The notes below the pieces were generated by a model. It saw only the letters and a program-made list of their open reading frames with translations. It did no database searches and was not told the origin of the DNA. 64,000 nt of DNA from Pseudomonas sp. UBA1879 (GTDB lineage: Bacteria > Pseudomonadota > Gammaproteobacteria > Pseudomonadales > Pseudomonadaceae): the NCBI RefSeq assembly GCF_002338065.1, contig NZ_DDHJ01000017.1, positions 98,556 through 162,555 of the forward strand. The letters run 5' to 3'. Shown piece by piece: positions 9,293 to 17,095 of this stretch; position 1 is the first letter of the stretch, and every line of letters starts with the position of its first letter. The translations under genes were made by a program, and so were the position numbers.

Positions 9293-9777
9293 TAGCGGCC
9301 GCCGTTTACTTTAATAACCAAAGATGCTGACGACCGTTGTGGGCCGATACCACCTGACACTTGAGCGTCAATACTGACGATGACGTCCCCGGCGTGAAAG
9401 TTTGGCAGCCTTTTTTTGGTCGCTGAGGAGGTTGATACTCCCGCGATTTTTGCTGCAACGCTACCCAAAGATGACGCCAGTTTTCCACCCATATAGCCAA
9501 CCAGACTTGCTATCGTAGCTTTCTGCTCGTTGAGCAAGTCAGCAGAGGCTCGGCTCATAGGGTGTGATACTCCAAGCACCATCCGGCAAGGCCGCCCTTG
9601 CGCGGGCATTCGATCGTACGTTTCCTCTATCAGCCGGGTGACTTCGTAGTTGCTACTGGTTATCTCCGGGAACTTGATCGTTCTCAAGGCTACTGCATCG
9701 CCCGGCTGCACGGTGAAGTGAATGAGGGTAAACACGACACCGTAATGCCCGACATGTTGAGTGCGTTCGAATTCCAT
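9292..9777 (-). CDS. Hcp-linked protein of unknown family, candidate T6SS effector
   Basis: The family is not recognised. It has 161 residues, no signal peptide, and three visible parts: an N-terminal beta-rich stretch (1-45), a helical section ending in a Gly/Ala-rich amphipathic segment (about 86-113; SLVGYMGGKLASSLG), and a C-terminal beta stretch (129-157; DVIVSIDAQVSGGIGPQ). The Gly-rich segment resembles glycine zippers of pore-forming proteins. The gene begins right after hcp: GTG 9789 follows the hcp stop directly, but ATG 9777 has GGGG six bases upstream and is preferred. Its last codon overlaps the small membrane protein gene. I infer a type VI cargo effector loaded in Hcp and neutralised by the downstream gene; the biochemical activity is unknown. 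Confidence 0.6.
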   Translation of the reverse strand: MEFERTQHVGHYGVVFTLIHFTVQPGDAVALRTIKFPEITSSNYEVTRLIEETYDRMPAQGRPCRMVLGVSHPMSRASADLLNEQKATIASLVGYMGGKLASSLGSVAAKIAGVSTSSATKKRLPNFHAGDVIVSIDAQVSGGIGPQRSSASLVIKVNGGR

Positions 9778-9789
9778 GACATGCCCCAC

Positions 9790-10278
9790 TCAGCAATATT
9801 GCTTGTTGCCGATCCTGTCCCATCCGCCAGTCACGGTACCTGCAGCGCTGCCATCATTTCTTTTTTGCAGGGTGTAGGTTGAGCGGATTCGGCCATAGTT
9901 GAGTTGGATGAGCTCGGTGGGAAGACCGCCGTTGGCGTGCTGGTTGTATTCAGCGATGATCACTTCTTCGAGAATGATTTCGTAGAACTTCATCTTGTCG
10001 CCCCCTGCACGATGCACGGAAAGCTTCACTTCTTTGAAGTGCTCTCCAGCGCAGTTGGCTGCCATCAATTTGCAGCTCGACCTGTCCAGCGTTTTGGTCA
10101 GTGTCAAATTGCTCAGCGTGGTCCGTCCTCATGTCGCGCCGCCTGCTGAGCTCGCCGTCACGGACGCGCTCTGATAGCTGCCGAATGAATACCCGGTGAT
10201 TTCAATCCAGTCCTTGCATTGTTCATCCAGGGCTTCGCCAGGAATGCCTTCAATCTTTAAAAAAGCGTCGAGCGCCAT
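9790..10278 (-). pseudogene. hcp: Type VI secretion tube protein Hcp, interrupted by in-frame TGA
   Basis: Reading from ATG 10278 gives an Hcp N-terminus (MALDAFLKIEGIPGEA, DWIEITGYSFGS) that ends at TGA 10131-10129 after 49 residues, in the SSAGGAT loop. The same frame continues without further stops for the rest of Hcp (TLTKTLDRSSCKL, HRAGGDKMKFYEI, YGRIRSTYTLQKR, GGWDRIGNKQYC) to 9790, giving about 162 codons in all, the normal Hcp length. So the gene is full length but for one stop. Around the stop, ACA-TGA-GGA-CGG replaces the usual Thr-Ala-Glu-Arg, which fits a nearby small deletion and insertion that cancel. No other T6SS structural gene is in the window, so this is an orphan hcp. Confidence 0.85.
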
Positions 10279-10558
10279 GTTGTGCTTCCCTGTCGCTATT
10301 AAGGATCCCCTGTCAGGGCTCAACACTGATCGTAGCAATGGGGCGCGCTTGCTTGAGGGGCTTAAGGGCCGGGGGAGGTAGGACGTGTTATAGCGTTTTG
10401 AGGGTGTTTTCTGACAGCCATGTCAGGTCTTTAATCGGGCGGTGTCTGGCGGGATGCGATGGGCGAGCGCCGATACCCGCATCTCTGCCCATCGTTGTTG
10501 CGAACAGGTTTGAACACGGGTTCTGTGTGTCAATCGTGCAAACGCAGGTTTCTCAAGG

Positions 10559-10750
10559 TTATACCCGTTTGCGCACCACCAGTCCCTTGAGGCTCAGCCA
10601 CGCCGGGATGCCCATGCCGACCCAAGACAGCACATCCCACGCGCCGTCGCCCAGAAGCGCAGCGAACAGGCCGGCGGCGGTCAGGGCGGCGATCCAGGTC
10701 GGTTTGCCGAAGGTCTTCCAGAACGCCGAATGTTTCTTATGTCGGGTCAT
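10559..10750 (-). CDS. Small hypothetical membrane protein
   Basis: A 63-residue protein with a basic start (MTRHKKH) and two hydrophobic stretches (about 19-34 and 41-57). The ATG overlaps the stop of the PepSY gene upstream by four bases (ATGA), so the two form an operon and are translationally coupled. I know of no function; small proteins of this type often follow PepSY iron-related membrane proteins in Pseudomonas. Confidence 0.65.
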   Translation of the reverse strand: MTRHKKHSAFWKTFGKPTWIAALTAAGLFAALLGDGAWDVLSWVGMGIPAWLSLKGLVVRKRV

Positions 10751-11880
10751 GCCGCCTCCACTGCCTGACGCACAGTGGCGGTCGCGGCTGCTCGTCGGCG
10801 CACCCACCAGAGATACAGGCCGCTGCTGAGCACGATGATGGTCAGCACATCCAGCACGCCCCAAAGGATCTTCATCGGCATGCCGCCGTAATCGCCGAAG
10901 TGCAGCGGTTGCGACAGTAGCAGCGCATCCATGTACCACGGGCTGCTGACGATGGCCGTGACGGTCAGGTCTTTCGCGTCGATCAGCACGGGCGTCAGCA
11001 AGTGCGACGTCAGGTGCGTGTCGCCTTTCATGAACACCGCGTAGTGATGCTCGCTGGAGAAACGCGAACCGGGAAACGCGATGAACGAAGGCTCGGCACC
11101 GGGCACGGTGGATTTAGCGATATCCAGCAAACGGGACGCTGGAGCCCGATCGGTCAGCGGCGGCGCGTCTTTGTAGGGCGCGACCATGGCGGCCAGTGAG
11201 TCGTTGCGCCATTGGGCAATCACCAGGTCCGCGCAGGCGTTGAGTACCCCGGTGACGCCCACTACGGTCGCCCACGTCAGCGTCACCACGCCAATCAGGT
11301 TATGCAGGTCGAGCCAGCGCACGCGGTTCGATTTGTTCGGGCGAACGGTGGCGAAATCCAACCGACGCATGAACGGCGCGTACAGCACGACGCCTGAAAC
11401 AATCGCTAATACAAAAAGCAGCCCCATGAAGGCCAGCAGCAGCTTGCCGGGCAGCCCGGCGTACATGTCGACGTGCAAACGCAGCATCACCATCATGAAG
11501 CCGCCATTGGCCGAAGGCGTCTCGACCGCTTCGCCGGTGCGCGCGTCGAGCATGAAGGTGTGCGTGTCGTTAGGGTCGCCGCCCGCGGTTTTGCCCATGA
11601 AGGCATACATGCCATTGGGCTCGTCTTCGTCCCAGCCGAAGTACTGCACGACTTCGCCAGGGCGGTGGGCTTCGGCCGCTGTGACCAGCTGCTGAAGGTC
11701 CATGCGCGGCGTGTTGGCGGGCATTTCTTTGATGTCAGGCGCATCGCCGAGCAGGTGCTCGATCTCGTGATGAAACACCAGCGGCAAGCCGGTGATCGAT
11801 AGCATCAGTAGAAACAGCGTGCAGACCAGGCTGCTCCACGTGTGGATGAACGACCAGCGGCGGATGGTTTGGCTCTTCAT
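10747..11880 (-). CDS. PepSY-associated TM helix protein
   Basis: A 377-residue inner-membrane protein of the PepSY_TM family. It begins with RRWSFIHTWSSLVCTLFLLMLSITGLP, the usual first helix with a histidine, then a periplasmic PepSY-like segment (about 35-130), helices at about 140-165, 190-215 and near 340-360, and HNLIGV/HTWSS type His residues that may bind haem or metal. Such proteins are commonly found next to TonB receptors and are thought to act in reductive iron release or iron uptake. It lies downstream of a TonB-dependent receptor but a terminator (11910-11935) separates them. Confidence 0.82.
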   Translation of the reverse strand: MKSQTIRRWSFIHTWSSLVCTLFLLMLSITGLPLVFHHEIEHLLGDAPDIKEMPANTPRMDLQQLVTAAEAHRPGEVVQYFGWDEDEPNGMYAFMGKTAGGDPNDTHTFMLDARTGEAVETPSANGGFMMVMLRLHVDMYAGLPGKLLLAFMGLLFVLAIVSGVVLYAPFMRRLDFATVRPNKSNRVRWLDLHNLIGVVTLTWATVVGVTGVLNACADLVIAQWRNDSLAAMVAPYKDAPPLTDRAPASRLLDIAKSTVPGAEPSFIAFPGSRFSSEHHYAVFMKGDTHLTSHLLTPVLIDAKDLTVTAIVSSPWYMDALLLSQPLHFGDYGGMPMKILWGVLDVLTIIVLSSGLYLWWVRRRAAATATVRQAVEAA

Positions 11881-11909
11881 GGTGCGGGTACCGGGTTGAG
11901 CGAAAGCAA

Positions 11910-11938
11910 AAGGGCCGCTATTGCGAGCGGCCCTTGTT
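11910..11938 (-). terminator. Terminator after the TonB-dependent receptor
   Basis: Perfect stem AAGGGCCGC / GCGGCCCTT with an eight-base loop; on the minus strand it is followed by TTTTGCTTT. It isolates the receptor gene from the PepSY gene. Confidence 0.8.
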
Positions 11939-11962
11939 TTACGGCTTCAGGAGTTTAAACGA

Positions 11963-14398
11963 TTACCATTTGTAGTTCACGCTGGCGAGTACATTGCGGC
12001 GGTCGCCGTAGTAGCAGTAGAAGCCGTCGCAGGTGGAGATGTATTCCTTGTCGAAGACGTTGTTGGCATTTAGCGCCACGCTCACGCCTTTCAGCGAGTT
12101 GCTCATGCGGCCCAGATCGTAATGAACGGCAGCGTCGTACACGGTGTAGGCGTTGCTGTGGCCGTAATTCGAATCTGCAACAAAGCCGTAGCTGCCAATG
12201 GCGATGTTGTCGGTCTCGCCGATGTAACGCGCGCCGAAGCCCAAGCCGAAGCCATCGAGCAGACCGGTGTGCCACGTGTAGTCAGCCCAGATGGAAGCGG
12301 CATTTTCAGGCGTCAGCGGCAATGGACGGTTCTTGTCCAGGGGGTCCGTGACTTTGGTCATCTTGCTGTTGGCGTAGGTGTAAGACGCTGTCACCTTCAG
12401 ATTGTCGGTGACGTTACCCACGGCTTCCAGTTCGAAGCCGCGGACTTTCGCTTCGCCCAAAGGACGCTGCACGCCCAGTATGTCGCTGAGCACGATGTCG
12501 CGGCGGGTCAGGTCGTAAGCCGCTGCGGTGAACAGCAGATCAGTGCCCGGAGGCTGGTATTTGATGCCCGCTTCGTATTGCTTGCCAGTGCCTGGCTTGA
12601 ACGCGTTGCCATTGGCCCCACCTTGTTCGGCCTGAAACGACTCGGCGTAGGACACGTAGGGTGTGAAGCCAGAATCGAAGACGTAGCTCAGTGCGGCGTT
12701 GCCGGTGAAGGCGCTGTCGGTGCGGTCGTCCGACTGATTGGAGTTGTAGAACGTGCTGTCGGTTTTGAGCAGATCCTGACGGCCACCCAGGGTCAGACGC
12801 CAGTTATCGAGGGTCATCTGGTCCTGAACGTAGACCCCGAAGTCATCGGTTTTCTGGTTGTAGTTCTGGAACGCTGTGTAGGCAACGTTGCTGAAATCCT
12901 GGCCATAAATCGGGCGAACGATATTGCTGGTCGGCGCGCTGCCGTACAGCCACTTGTAGTTGTGATTGATGCGCTGATAGTCGGCACCCAGCAACACGGT
13001 GTGCTTGATCGCGCCGGTATCGAAGTCGGCCTGGAAATTGTTGTCGAAGGCGAACTGGCTCATGTCCTCGTTCACGACATTGGCGCCACGTTGCACCGTT
13101 CCGTCATCTGACACGGAGCCGAAGTAACCACCCGCCGTGATGGTGTGAAAGGTCAGGTCGCTTTTGGTGTAACGCAGGTTCTGTTTGAACTGCCAGACAT
13201 CGTTCAGGCGCGTTTCAAAGGCATAACCCAGTGCGTAATAGGTCTTGTCGTAGTTTTCCCACTTCGGGTCGCCGAGGTTCTCGTGGTACTTGATCCGGCC
13301 AACGGCAGAGGGGTATTTGGTGCCTTCGATTGGCAGGAACTGGCTGGTGACGCCCGTATCGTCCCGGTTGAACATGCTGAGCAGCGTCAGCTTGGTATCC
13401 GGGTTGATGTTCCAGGTCAGGCTCGGGGCAATGTTGTAGCGTTTGTCGTCTGTGTGATCGATCTGGGTACCGCTGTCACGCACCACGCCGCTGACGCGGT
13501 ATTCGAAGGTGTCCGCATCATCGATCTTGCCGGTGCTGTCGAAGCTGATCTGTTTGCGGTTGTAGCTGCCGACCTGAGCCTGGATTTCATGGCTGGCTTC
13601 GGCTTGTGGGCGACGGCTGACCATGTCGATCATGCCGCCGGGCGGGGTCTGGCCGTAGACCGAGGACGCCGGACCGCGCAGCACGGCAACGCGCTCCAGG
13701 TCCCAGGTTTCCATTTTCGGCATGACGTAGGCGCCTTTCGGCAGCGGCAGGCCGTCGAGGAATTGCGTGGGTTCGAAGCCGCGGATCTTCAGCCATTCGG
13801 CGCGGCTATCGCTGCCGTAGCTGCTGGCGACCACGCCGGGCATGTAGCGCACGGCATCGTCCAGGTTCTGTACGGCGCGGTCCTGCATCTGCTGGCGAGT
13901 GGCAACGGAGATCGAGCGCGGGGCTTCGGCCAGCGCGGTATCTGTTTTGGTGCCCGCAGCGGTGCGGGTGGCGGCATAGCCCTCGACCGGCCCCCACGCG
14001 CTCTCGAACCCGTCCTGACGACCCTGGATGCTGGTTTCAGGCAGCGCCATCACACCTTCCGGCGCAGCGACCAGGCTGTACGTGCCTGCCGTCGTCTGAC
14101 TCAGTTGCAGTCCCGTGCCCCGCAGTGCCTGAGCCATCGCGGTTGGCGCATCGAACTGGCCCTGTACCGGCGCTGACGTACGACCCGCGGCCAGCGACGG
14201 ATCCAGCGACAGCGCGATGCCTGACTGGCTTGCGATCTGAGTCAAGGTCGTGGAGAGCGGGGCTGCAGGCAGGTTGTACGCACGAACGCTAGACGCCTGC
14301 GAAGCGGCCATGACGTGCGTACTTGCGAACGGCACAGCGAGGGCAACGGCGACCGCCAACAGGCTGGGTCGCAGGAGGGTTTGAAGCGTGCGGGACAT
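11963..14398 (-). CDS. TonB-dependent siderophore receptor with STN signalling domain (ferrichrome-type)
   Basis: An 811-residue outer-membrane receptor. Signal peptide 1-31 (cleavage after VMA), then a secretin/TonB N-terminal STN domain (about 40-115; LTQIASQSGIALSLDPSL) that contacts a FecR-like anti-sigma factor, a plug domain (about 150-260; RSISVATRQQMQDRAVQNLDDAVRY and LRGPASSVYGQTPPGG) and a 22-strand barrel ending in NYKW with a terminal aromatic residue. The C-terminal Cys pair around DGFYCYYG recalls FhuA/FiuA ferrichrome receptors, so a hydroxamate siderophore is my best guess. The ATG 14398 has GGAG upstream. It is the output gene of the sigma/anti-sigma pair next to it. Confidence 0.9.
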   Translation of the reverse strand: MSRTLQTLLRPSLLAVAVALAVPFASTHVMAASQASSVRAYNLPAAPLSTTLTQIASQSGIALSLDPSLAAGRTSAPVQGQFDAPTAMAQALRGTGLQLSQTTAGTYSLVAAPEGVMALPETSIQGRQDGFESAWGPVEGYAATRTAAGTKTDTALAEAPRSISVATRQQMQDRAVQNLDDAVRYMPGVVASSYGSDSRAEWLKIRGFEPTQFLDGLPLPKGAYVMPKMETWDLERVAVLRGPASSVYGQTPPGGMIDMVSRRPQAEASHEIQAQVGSYNRKQISFDSTGKIDDADTFEYRVSGVVRDSGTQIDHTDDKRYNIAPSLTWNINPDTKLTLLSMFNRDDTGVTSQFLPIEGTKYPSAVGRIKYHENLGDPKWENYDKTYYALGYAFETRLNDVWQFKQNLRYTKSDLTFHTITAGGYFGSVSDDGTVQRGANVVNEDMSQFAFDNNFQADFDTGAIKHTVLLGADYQRINHNYKWLYGSAPTSNIVRPIYGQDFSNVAYTAFQNYNQKTDDFGVYVQDQMTLDNWRLTLGGRQDLLKTDSTFYNSNQSDDRTDSAFTGNAALSYVFDSGFTPYVSYAESFQAEQGGANGNAFKPGTGKQYEAGIKYQPPGTDLLFTAAAYDLTRRDIVLSDILGVQRPLGEAKVRGFELEAVGNVTDNLKVTASYTYANSKMTKVTDPLDKNRPLPLTPENAASIWADYTWHTGLLDGFGLGFGARYIGETDNIAIGSYGFVADSNYGHSNAYTVYDAAVHYDLGRMSNSLKGVSVALNANNVFDKEYISTCDGFYCYYGDRRNVLASVNYKW

Positions 14399-14525
14399 GG
14401 GCGGCTCCTGAGTGGAATTGTTATCAATGCCTATGTGCCGCACGAAAGTTGAAAAGTGATAGGGCCGAACGAAAATAATTTAGATTTACAATTTTGACCG
14501 TTCTCAAGGTTTACAACGGCTTACC

Positions 14526-14556
14526 TCTGTGGGTGTGAGCTTGCTTACGAATGCGC
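14526..14556. repeat. Single REP copy (family A, degenerate)
   Basis: Carries GTGTGAGCTTGCTTACGAAT just downstream of the fecR-like gene. Confidence 0.55.
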
Positions 14557-14596
14557 GCGTGCAGTCGCAGTCTTCGCGGGATTCAGAGACGTGCTC

Positions 14597-15586
14597 TCAC
14601 AGTTTGCGCGTTTGTTTGTTCTCGCTGGCCACCACGGTCACCCACCAATGTGTGCGCTGTTCGATGGCCACAGGCAGCGTCGGCATCAGAGCCTTGAGGG
14701 CGAGGTCGGTGTCGTTCAGCGGGAAGCTGCCGGTGATGCGCAGGTCGGCGACGTCCGGCGCAACACCCAGATAACCCGAGCGATAACGGCCCAGCTCGGC
14801 GATCACGTCCTTCAGCGCCGTGTTGTCCACCACCAGCATGCCGCGAAGCCATGCATCGGTCCCGGGCGCCATGGCCACCTTCGGGCCGAGGCTGTGGCGC
14901 TGAATCAACATTTGCTGGCCTTCGCGCAGGATCATCTCGTTGTCGGTAGCCTGCGGGTGGGCTGCCACCGCCGATTGCAGCACGCTCAGCAGCGTGCCGT
15001 CGCCCCGCCGCTTGACCAGAAATTTCGTCCCCAGCGCCCGCATCTGGCCTTCGTCGGTTTCAACGATAAACGGCCGTGGGTCTTCATGGCTGCCGGTTTC
15101 GACGAAGATTTCGCCCTCCTGAAGAATGACCCGGCGCTGCTTGGCGTCGAATTTGACGTCCAATGCGCTATGGGTATTGAGTCGAATGAGGGTGTTGTCC
15201 GACAGCCGAATGGTGCGCTGCTCACCGGTCGCCGTGCGTTGATCGGCCAGCCAGTAATTCACGGGCAATACGCGATCGGCAAAGAACAGCGTCAACCCAA
15301 GGGCCAAGGCAAAACCGGCAACGCCACGCCCCATTTTGCGGATTTTCCAGCCAAGGCCTTCGCGAGGACGGATCAGCGCCGTGCGAGCAGGGCCGGTTGT
15401 GCGTATGAAGCGTTGATCGAGCATGCCCAGTTGCAACCAGGCGCGGGCGTGTTCTTCGCTGGCCGCGTACCACTTCGCGAACTCTTCACGCTCGGCCTCG
15501 CTGCCTTGTCCGCAGTCCAGGCACAACTGCCAGGCGATGGCGGCGTCGAGCACGTGGGAAGGGACCGGTCGCGTCGGGATGCTCAT
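14597..15586 (-). CDS. FecR-like anti-sigma / sigma regulator
   Basis: A 329-residue transmembrane regulator. The cytoplasmic N-terminus has the DUF4880-type helical region (AIAWQLCLDCGQGSEAEREEFAKWYAASEEH), a single membrane helix follows at about 95-113 (GVAGFALALGLTLFF), then a periplasmic FecR domain (about 125-225; TGEQRTIRLSDNTLIRLNTHSAL, VETGSHEDPRPFIV, LGTKFLVKR) and a C-terminal receptor-interaction part. The ATG overlaps the sigma factor stop by four bases. It relays the ligand-bound state of the STN receptor to the sigma factor. Confidence 0.92.
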   Translation of the reverse strand: MSIPTRPVPSHVLDAAIAWQLCLDCGQGSEAEREEFAKWYAASEEHARAWLQLGMLDQRFIRTTGPARTALIRPREGLGWKIRKMGRGVAGFALALGLTLFFADRVLPVNYWLADQRTATGEQRTIRLSDNTLIRLNTHSALDVKFDAKQRRVILQEGEIFVETGSHEDPRPFIVETDEGQMRALGTKFLVKRRGDGTLLSVLQSAVAAHPQATDNEMILREGQQMLIQRHSLGPKVAMAPGTDAWLRGMLVVDNTALKDVIAELGRYRSGYLGVAPDVADLRITGSFPLNDTDLALKALMPTLPVAIEQRTHWWVTVVASENKQTRKL

Positions 15587-16101
15587 GTCGGCTCGCCATA
15601 CAGCGCGACATAGCACTGGCGCATGCCCTGAGCCAGGTATTGACGAACGCGAGGCACGGAAACCCCGACGTGTTCGGCAATTTCGGCATGGCTCATGCCG
15701 TCCAGACGATTCAACAGAAATGCCGCCCGCGCCTTGCTCGACAGCGTGCTCAGCATGCGGTCGATGGTTTTGAGGTCTTCGAGGATCAGTTGTTGCGCTT
15801 CGAGCGAAGGGTGCTCGGCTTCGGGAAGCAGCATCAGTTCGCTGAGGTAGGCCTGTTCCAGCGCGGCGCGGCGGAAGTGATCGAACAACAGACCTTTAGC
15901 CACCTGCACGAGAAACGCCCTGGGTTCACGCGGGGTCTCCAGCTGTTCACGGCCGAGCAAGCGAATGAATGTGTCCTGGCTTAAATCCTCGGCGCGCTGC
16001 GGGCAGGCAACGTTTCGTTTCAACCACGCCAGCAACCAGCTGCGATGGTCGCGATAGAGCGTTCCGACTAGCTGATGCTGAGGACTTTGGAGTGACGACA
16101 C
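15583..16101 (-). CDS. FecI-type ECF sigma factor
   Basis: An ECF sigma factor of 172 residues. Region 2 includes RAEDLSQDTFIRLLGR; region 4 has SSKARAAFLLNRLDGMSHAEIAEHVGVSVPRVRQYL as the -35-binding helix-turn-helix. It should direct transcription of the TonB receptor gene when the anti-sigma factor is triggered. The start is uncertain: GTG 16101 gives the usual FecI length, and longer readings run through a REP cluster. A candidate Fur box lies about 25 bases upstream. The pair is transcribed toward the receptor. Confidence 0.88.
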   Translation of the reverse strand: MSSLQSPQHQLVGTLYRDHRSWLLAWLKRNVACPQRAEDLSQDTFIRLLGREQLETPREPRAFLVQVAKGLLFDHFRRAALEQAYLSELMLLPEAEHPSLEAQQLILEDLKTIDRMLSTLSSKARAAFLLNRLDGMSHAEIAEHVGVSVPRVRQYLAQGMRQCYVALYGEPT

Positions 16102-16125
16102 GGACGCACCGAAGAGAACAAAGTA

Positions 16126-16144
16126 ACTAACGAGAATTATTCGC
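16126..16144 (-). promoter_or_regulatory. Candidate Fur box upstream of fecI-like gene
   Basis: The 19-mer ACTAACGAGAATTATTCGC matches the consensus GATAATGATAATCATTATC at 12 positions by my count, just before the sigma factor start. Fur repression of fecI-type genes is well established. Confidence 0.5.
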
Positions 16145-16242
16145 GATTGTGTCAGAGCCAATGAGTGCTGGCAATTGGCGCTTATCGAAATGAATTGAGC
16201 GGTTGCTGTAGGAAATGGCAACTCAGAAGGTGCGACCGGCGC

Positions 16243-16331
16243 TGTTGCAGGCGTGAGCTTGCTCGCGACGGCCTCTGCCAGACCGATATGAGGTGTCAGA
16301 TTCACACTATCGAGCAAGCTCACGCCCACAG
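16243..16331. repeat. REP pair (family A)
   Basis: Forward copy at about 16244-16270 and inverted copy at about 16309-16331, with a 38-bp spacer, upstream of the sigma factor gene. Confidence 0.8.
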
Positions 16332-16365
16332 AGATGTCGCCAGCCTCAAGAGGGTGAGTACCCGT

Positions 16366-17085
16366 TCAAAACGAGTGCGACTGCTGCCGGCGTCGCCACT
16401 TCGCCAATCCTTGCTCCAGCAACAGAGGGCTGTCCATGTCCTGACGTCGCGCATGACTCATGAGAATCAACGCCAGTTCCGCAGTCACAAGCGCATCGGC
16501 GCTCGCGTGATGACGTTCGTCGGCGTGCAGCCCGAAAAAGCCGGTCCAGTCGTCCAGTCCGGCCTGTCGCAAGCACGCTTTCGGACACAACATGGGTGCG
16601 ATGTCGGCCACGTCGAAAAAAGCATGTTGCAGCTTGTAGCCGAGGCTTTCCTTCAAGGCACGGCCCAGCATGTGCTGATCGAATGGTGCATGAAACGCCA
16701 GCATGGGGCTGTCTCCCACGAACGCCATGAAATCCAGCAACGCATCGACCGGCTCGCTGCCTGCTGCAATGGCGCTCGGCCCCAACCCGTGGATCAACAC
16801 GCTGGGACTGAGTTTGTGATCGGGACGCAGCAATGTGCGCTCGAATAGCTGACCCAGGTCGATGGCGCCGTCTTCGATCACCACCGCGCCGATCGATAGC
16901 ACTTCGTCGCGGTTCATATTCAGGCCGCTGGTTTCCAGGTCCATCACCACCCAGCGTTGCTGGCGCAGCGATTTCTCATTGAGCGGCGCGGCGTGGGGCA
17001 GGCTGTGCAGGCGCTGCTGCTGTTCAGGCGTGAGGTCGGGCGCCTTGGCGCGTTTGGGTGGCTTGAGCCACTGAAACAGGTTCAT
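16366..17085 (-). CDS. 3'-5' exonuclease, DnaQ/DEDDh family
   Basis: A 239-residue exonuclease. The DEDDh motifs are present: ExoI VVMDLETSGLN (Asp49, Glu51), ExoII LAFHAPFDQHML, ExoIII HHASADALVTAEL. The N-terminal 40 residues are basic and Pro-rich. It resembles the epsilon-like exonucleases that follow a cNMP/CBS/DUF294 gene in many proteobacteria. The gene lies ten bases after the DUF294 gene on the same strand, so they form an operon; the joint role is unknown, perhaps nucleotide-signal-controlled nucleic-acid turnover. Confidence 0.88.
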   Translation of the reverse strand: MNLFQWLKPPKRAKAPDLTPEQQQRLHSLPHAAPLNEKSLRQQRWVVMDLETSGLNMNRDEVLSIGAVVIEDGAIDLGQLFERTLLRPDHKLSPSVLIHGLGPSAIAAGSEPVDALLDFMAFVGDSPMLAFHAPFDQHMLGRALKESLGYKLQHAFFDVADIAPMLCPKACLRQAGLDDWTGFFGLHADERHHASADALVTAELALILMSHARRQDMDSPLLLEQGLAKWRRRQQSHSF

Positions 17086-17095
17086 GGTCGGTCGC

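Noticed and set aside
10129..10131. TGA in hcp as a selenocysteine codon
   Set aside because: Hcp has no selenocysteine form, and I see no reason for readthrough here; nonsense or sequence error is simpler.
14405..14445. Fur box before the TonB receptor gene (ATTG-TTAT-CAAT)
   Set aside because: A poor match to the Fur 19-mer by my count (about 8 positions); sigma-dependent control through FecI is more likely.
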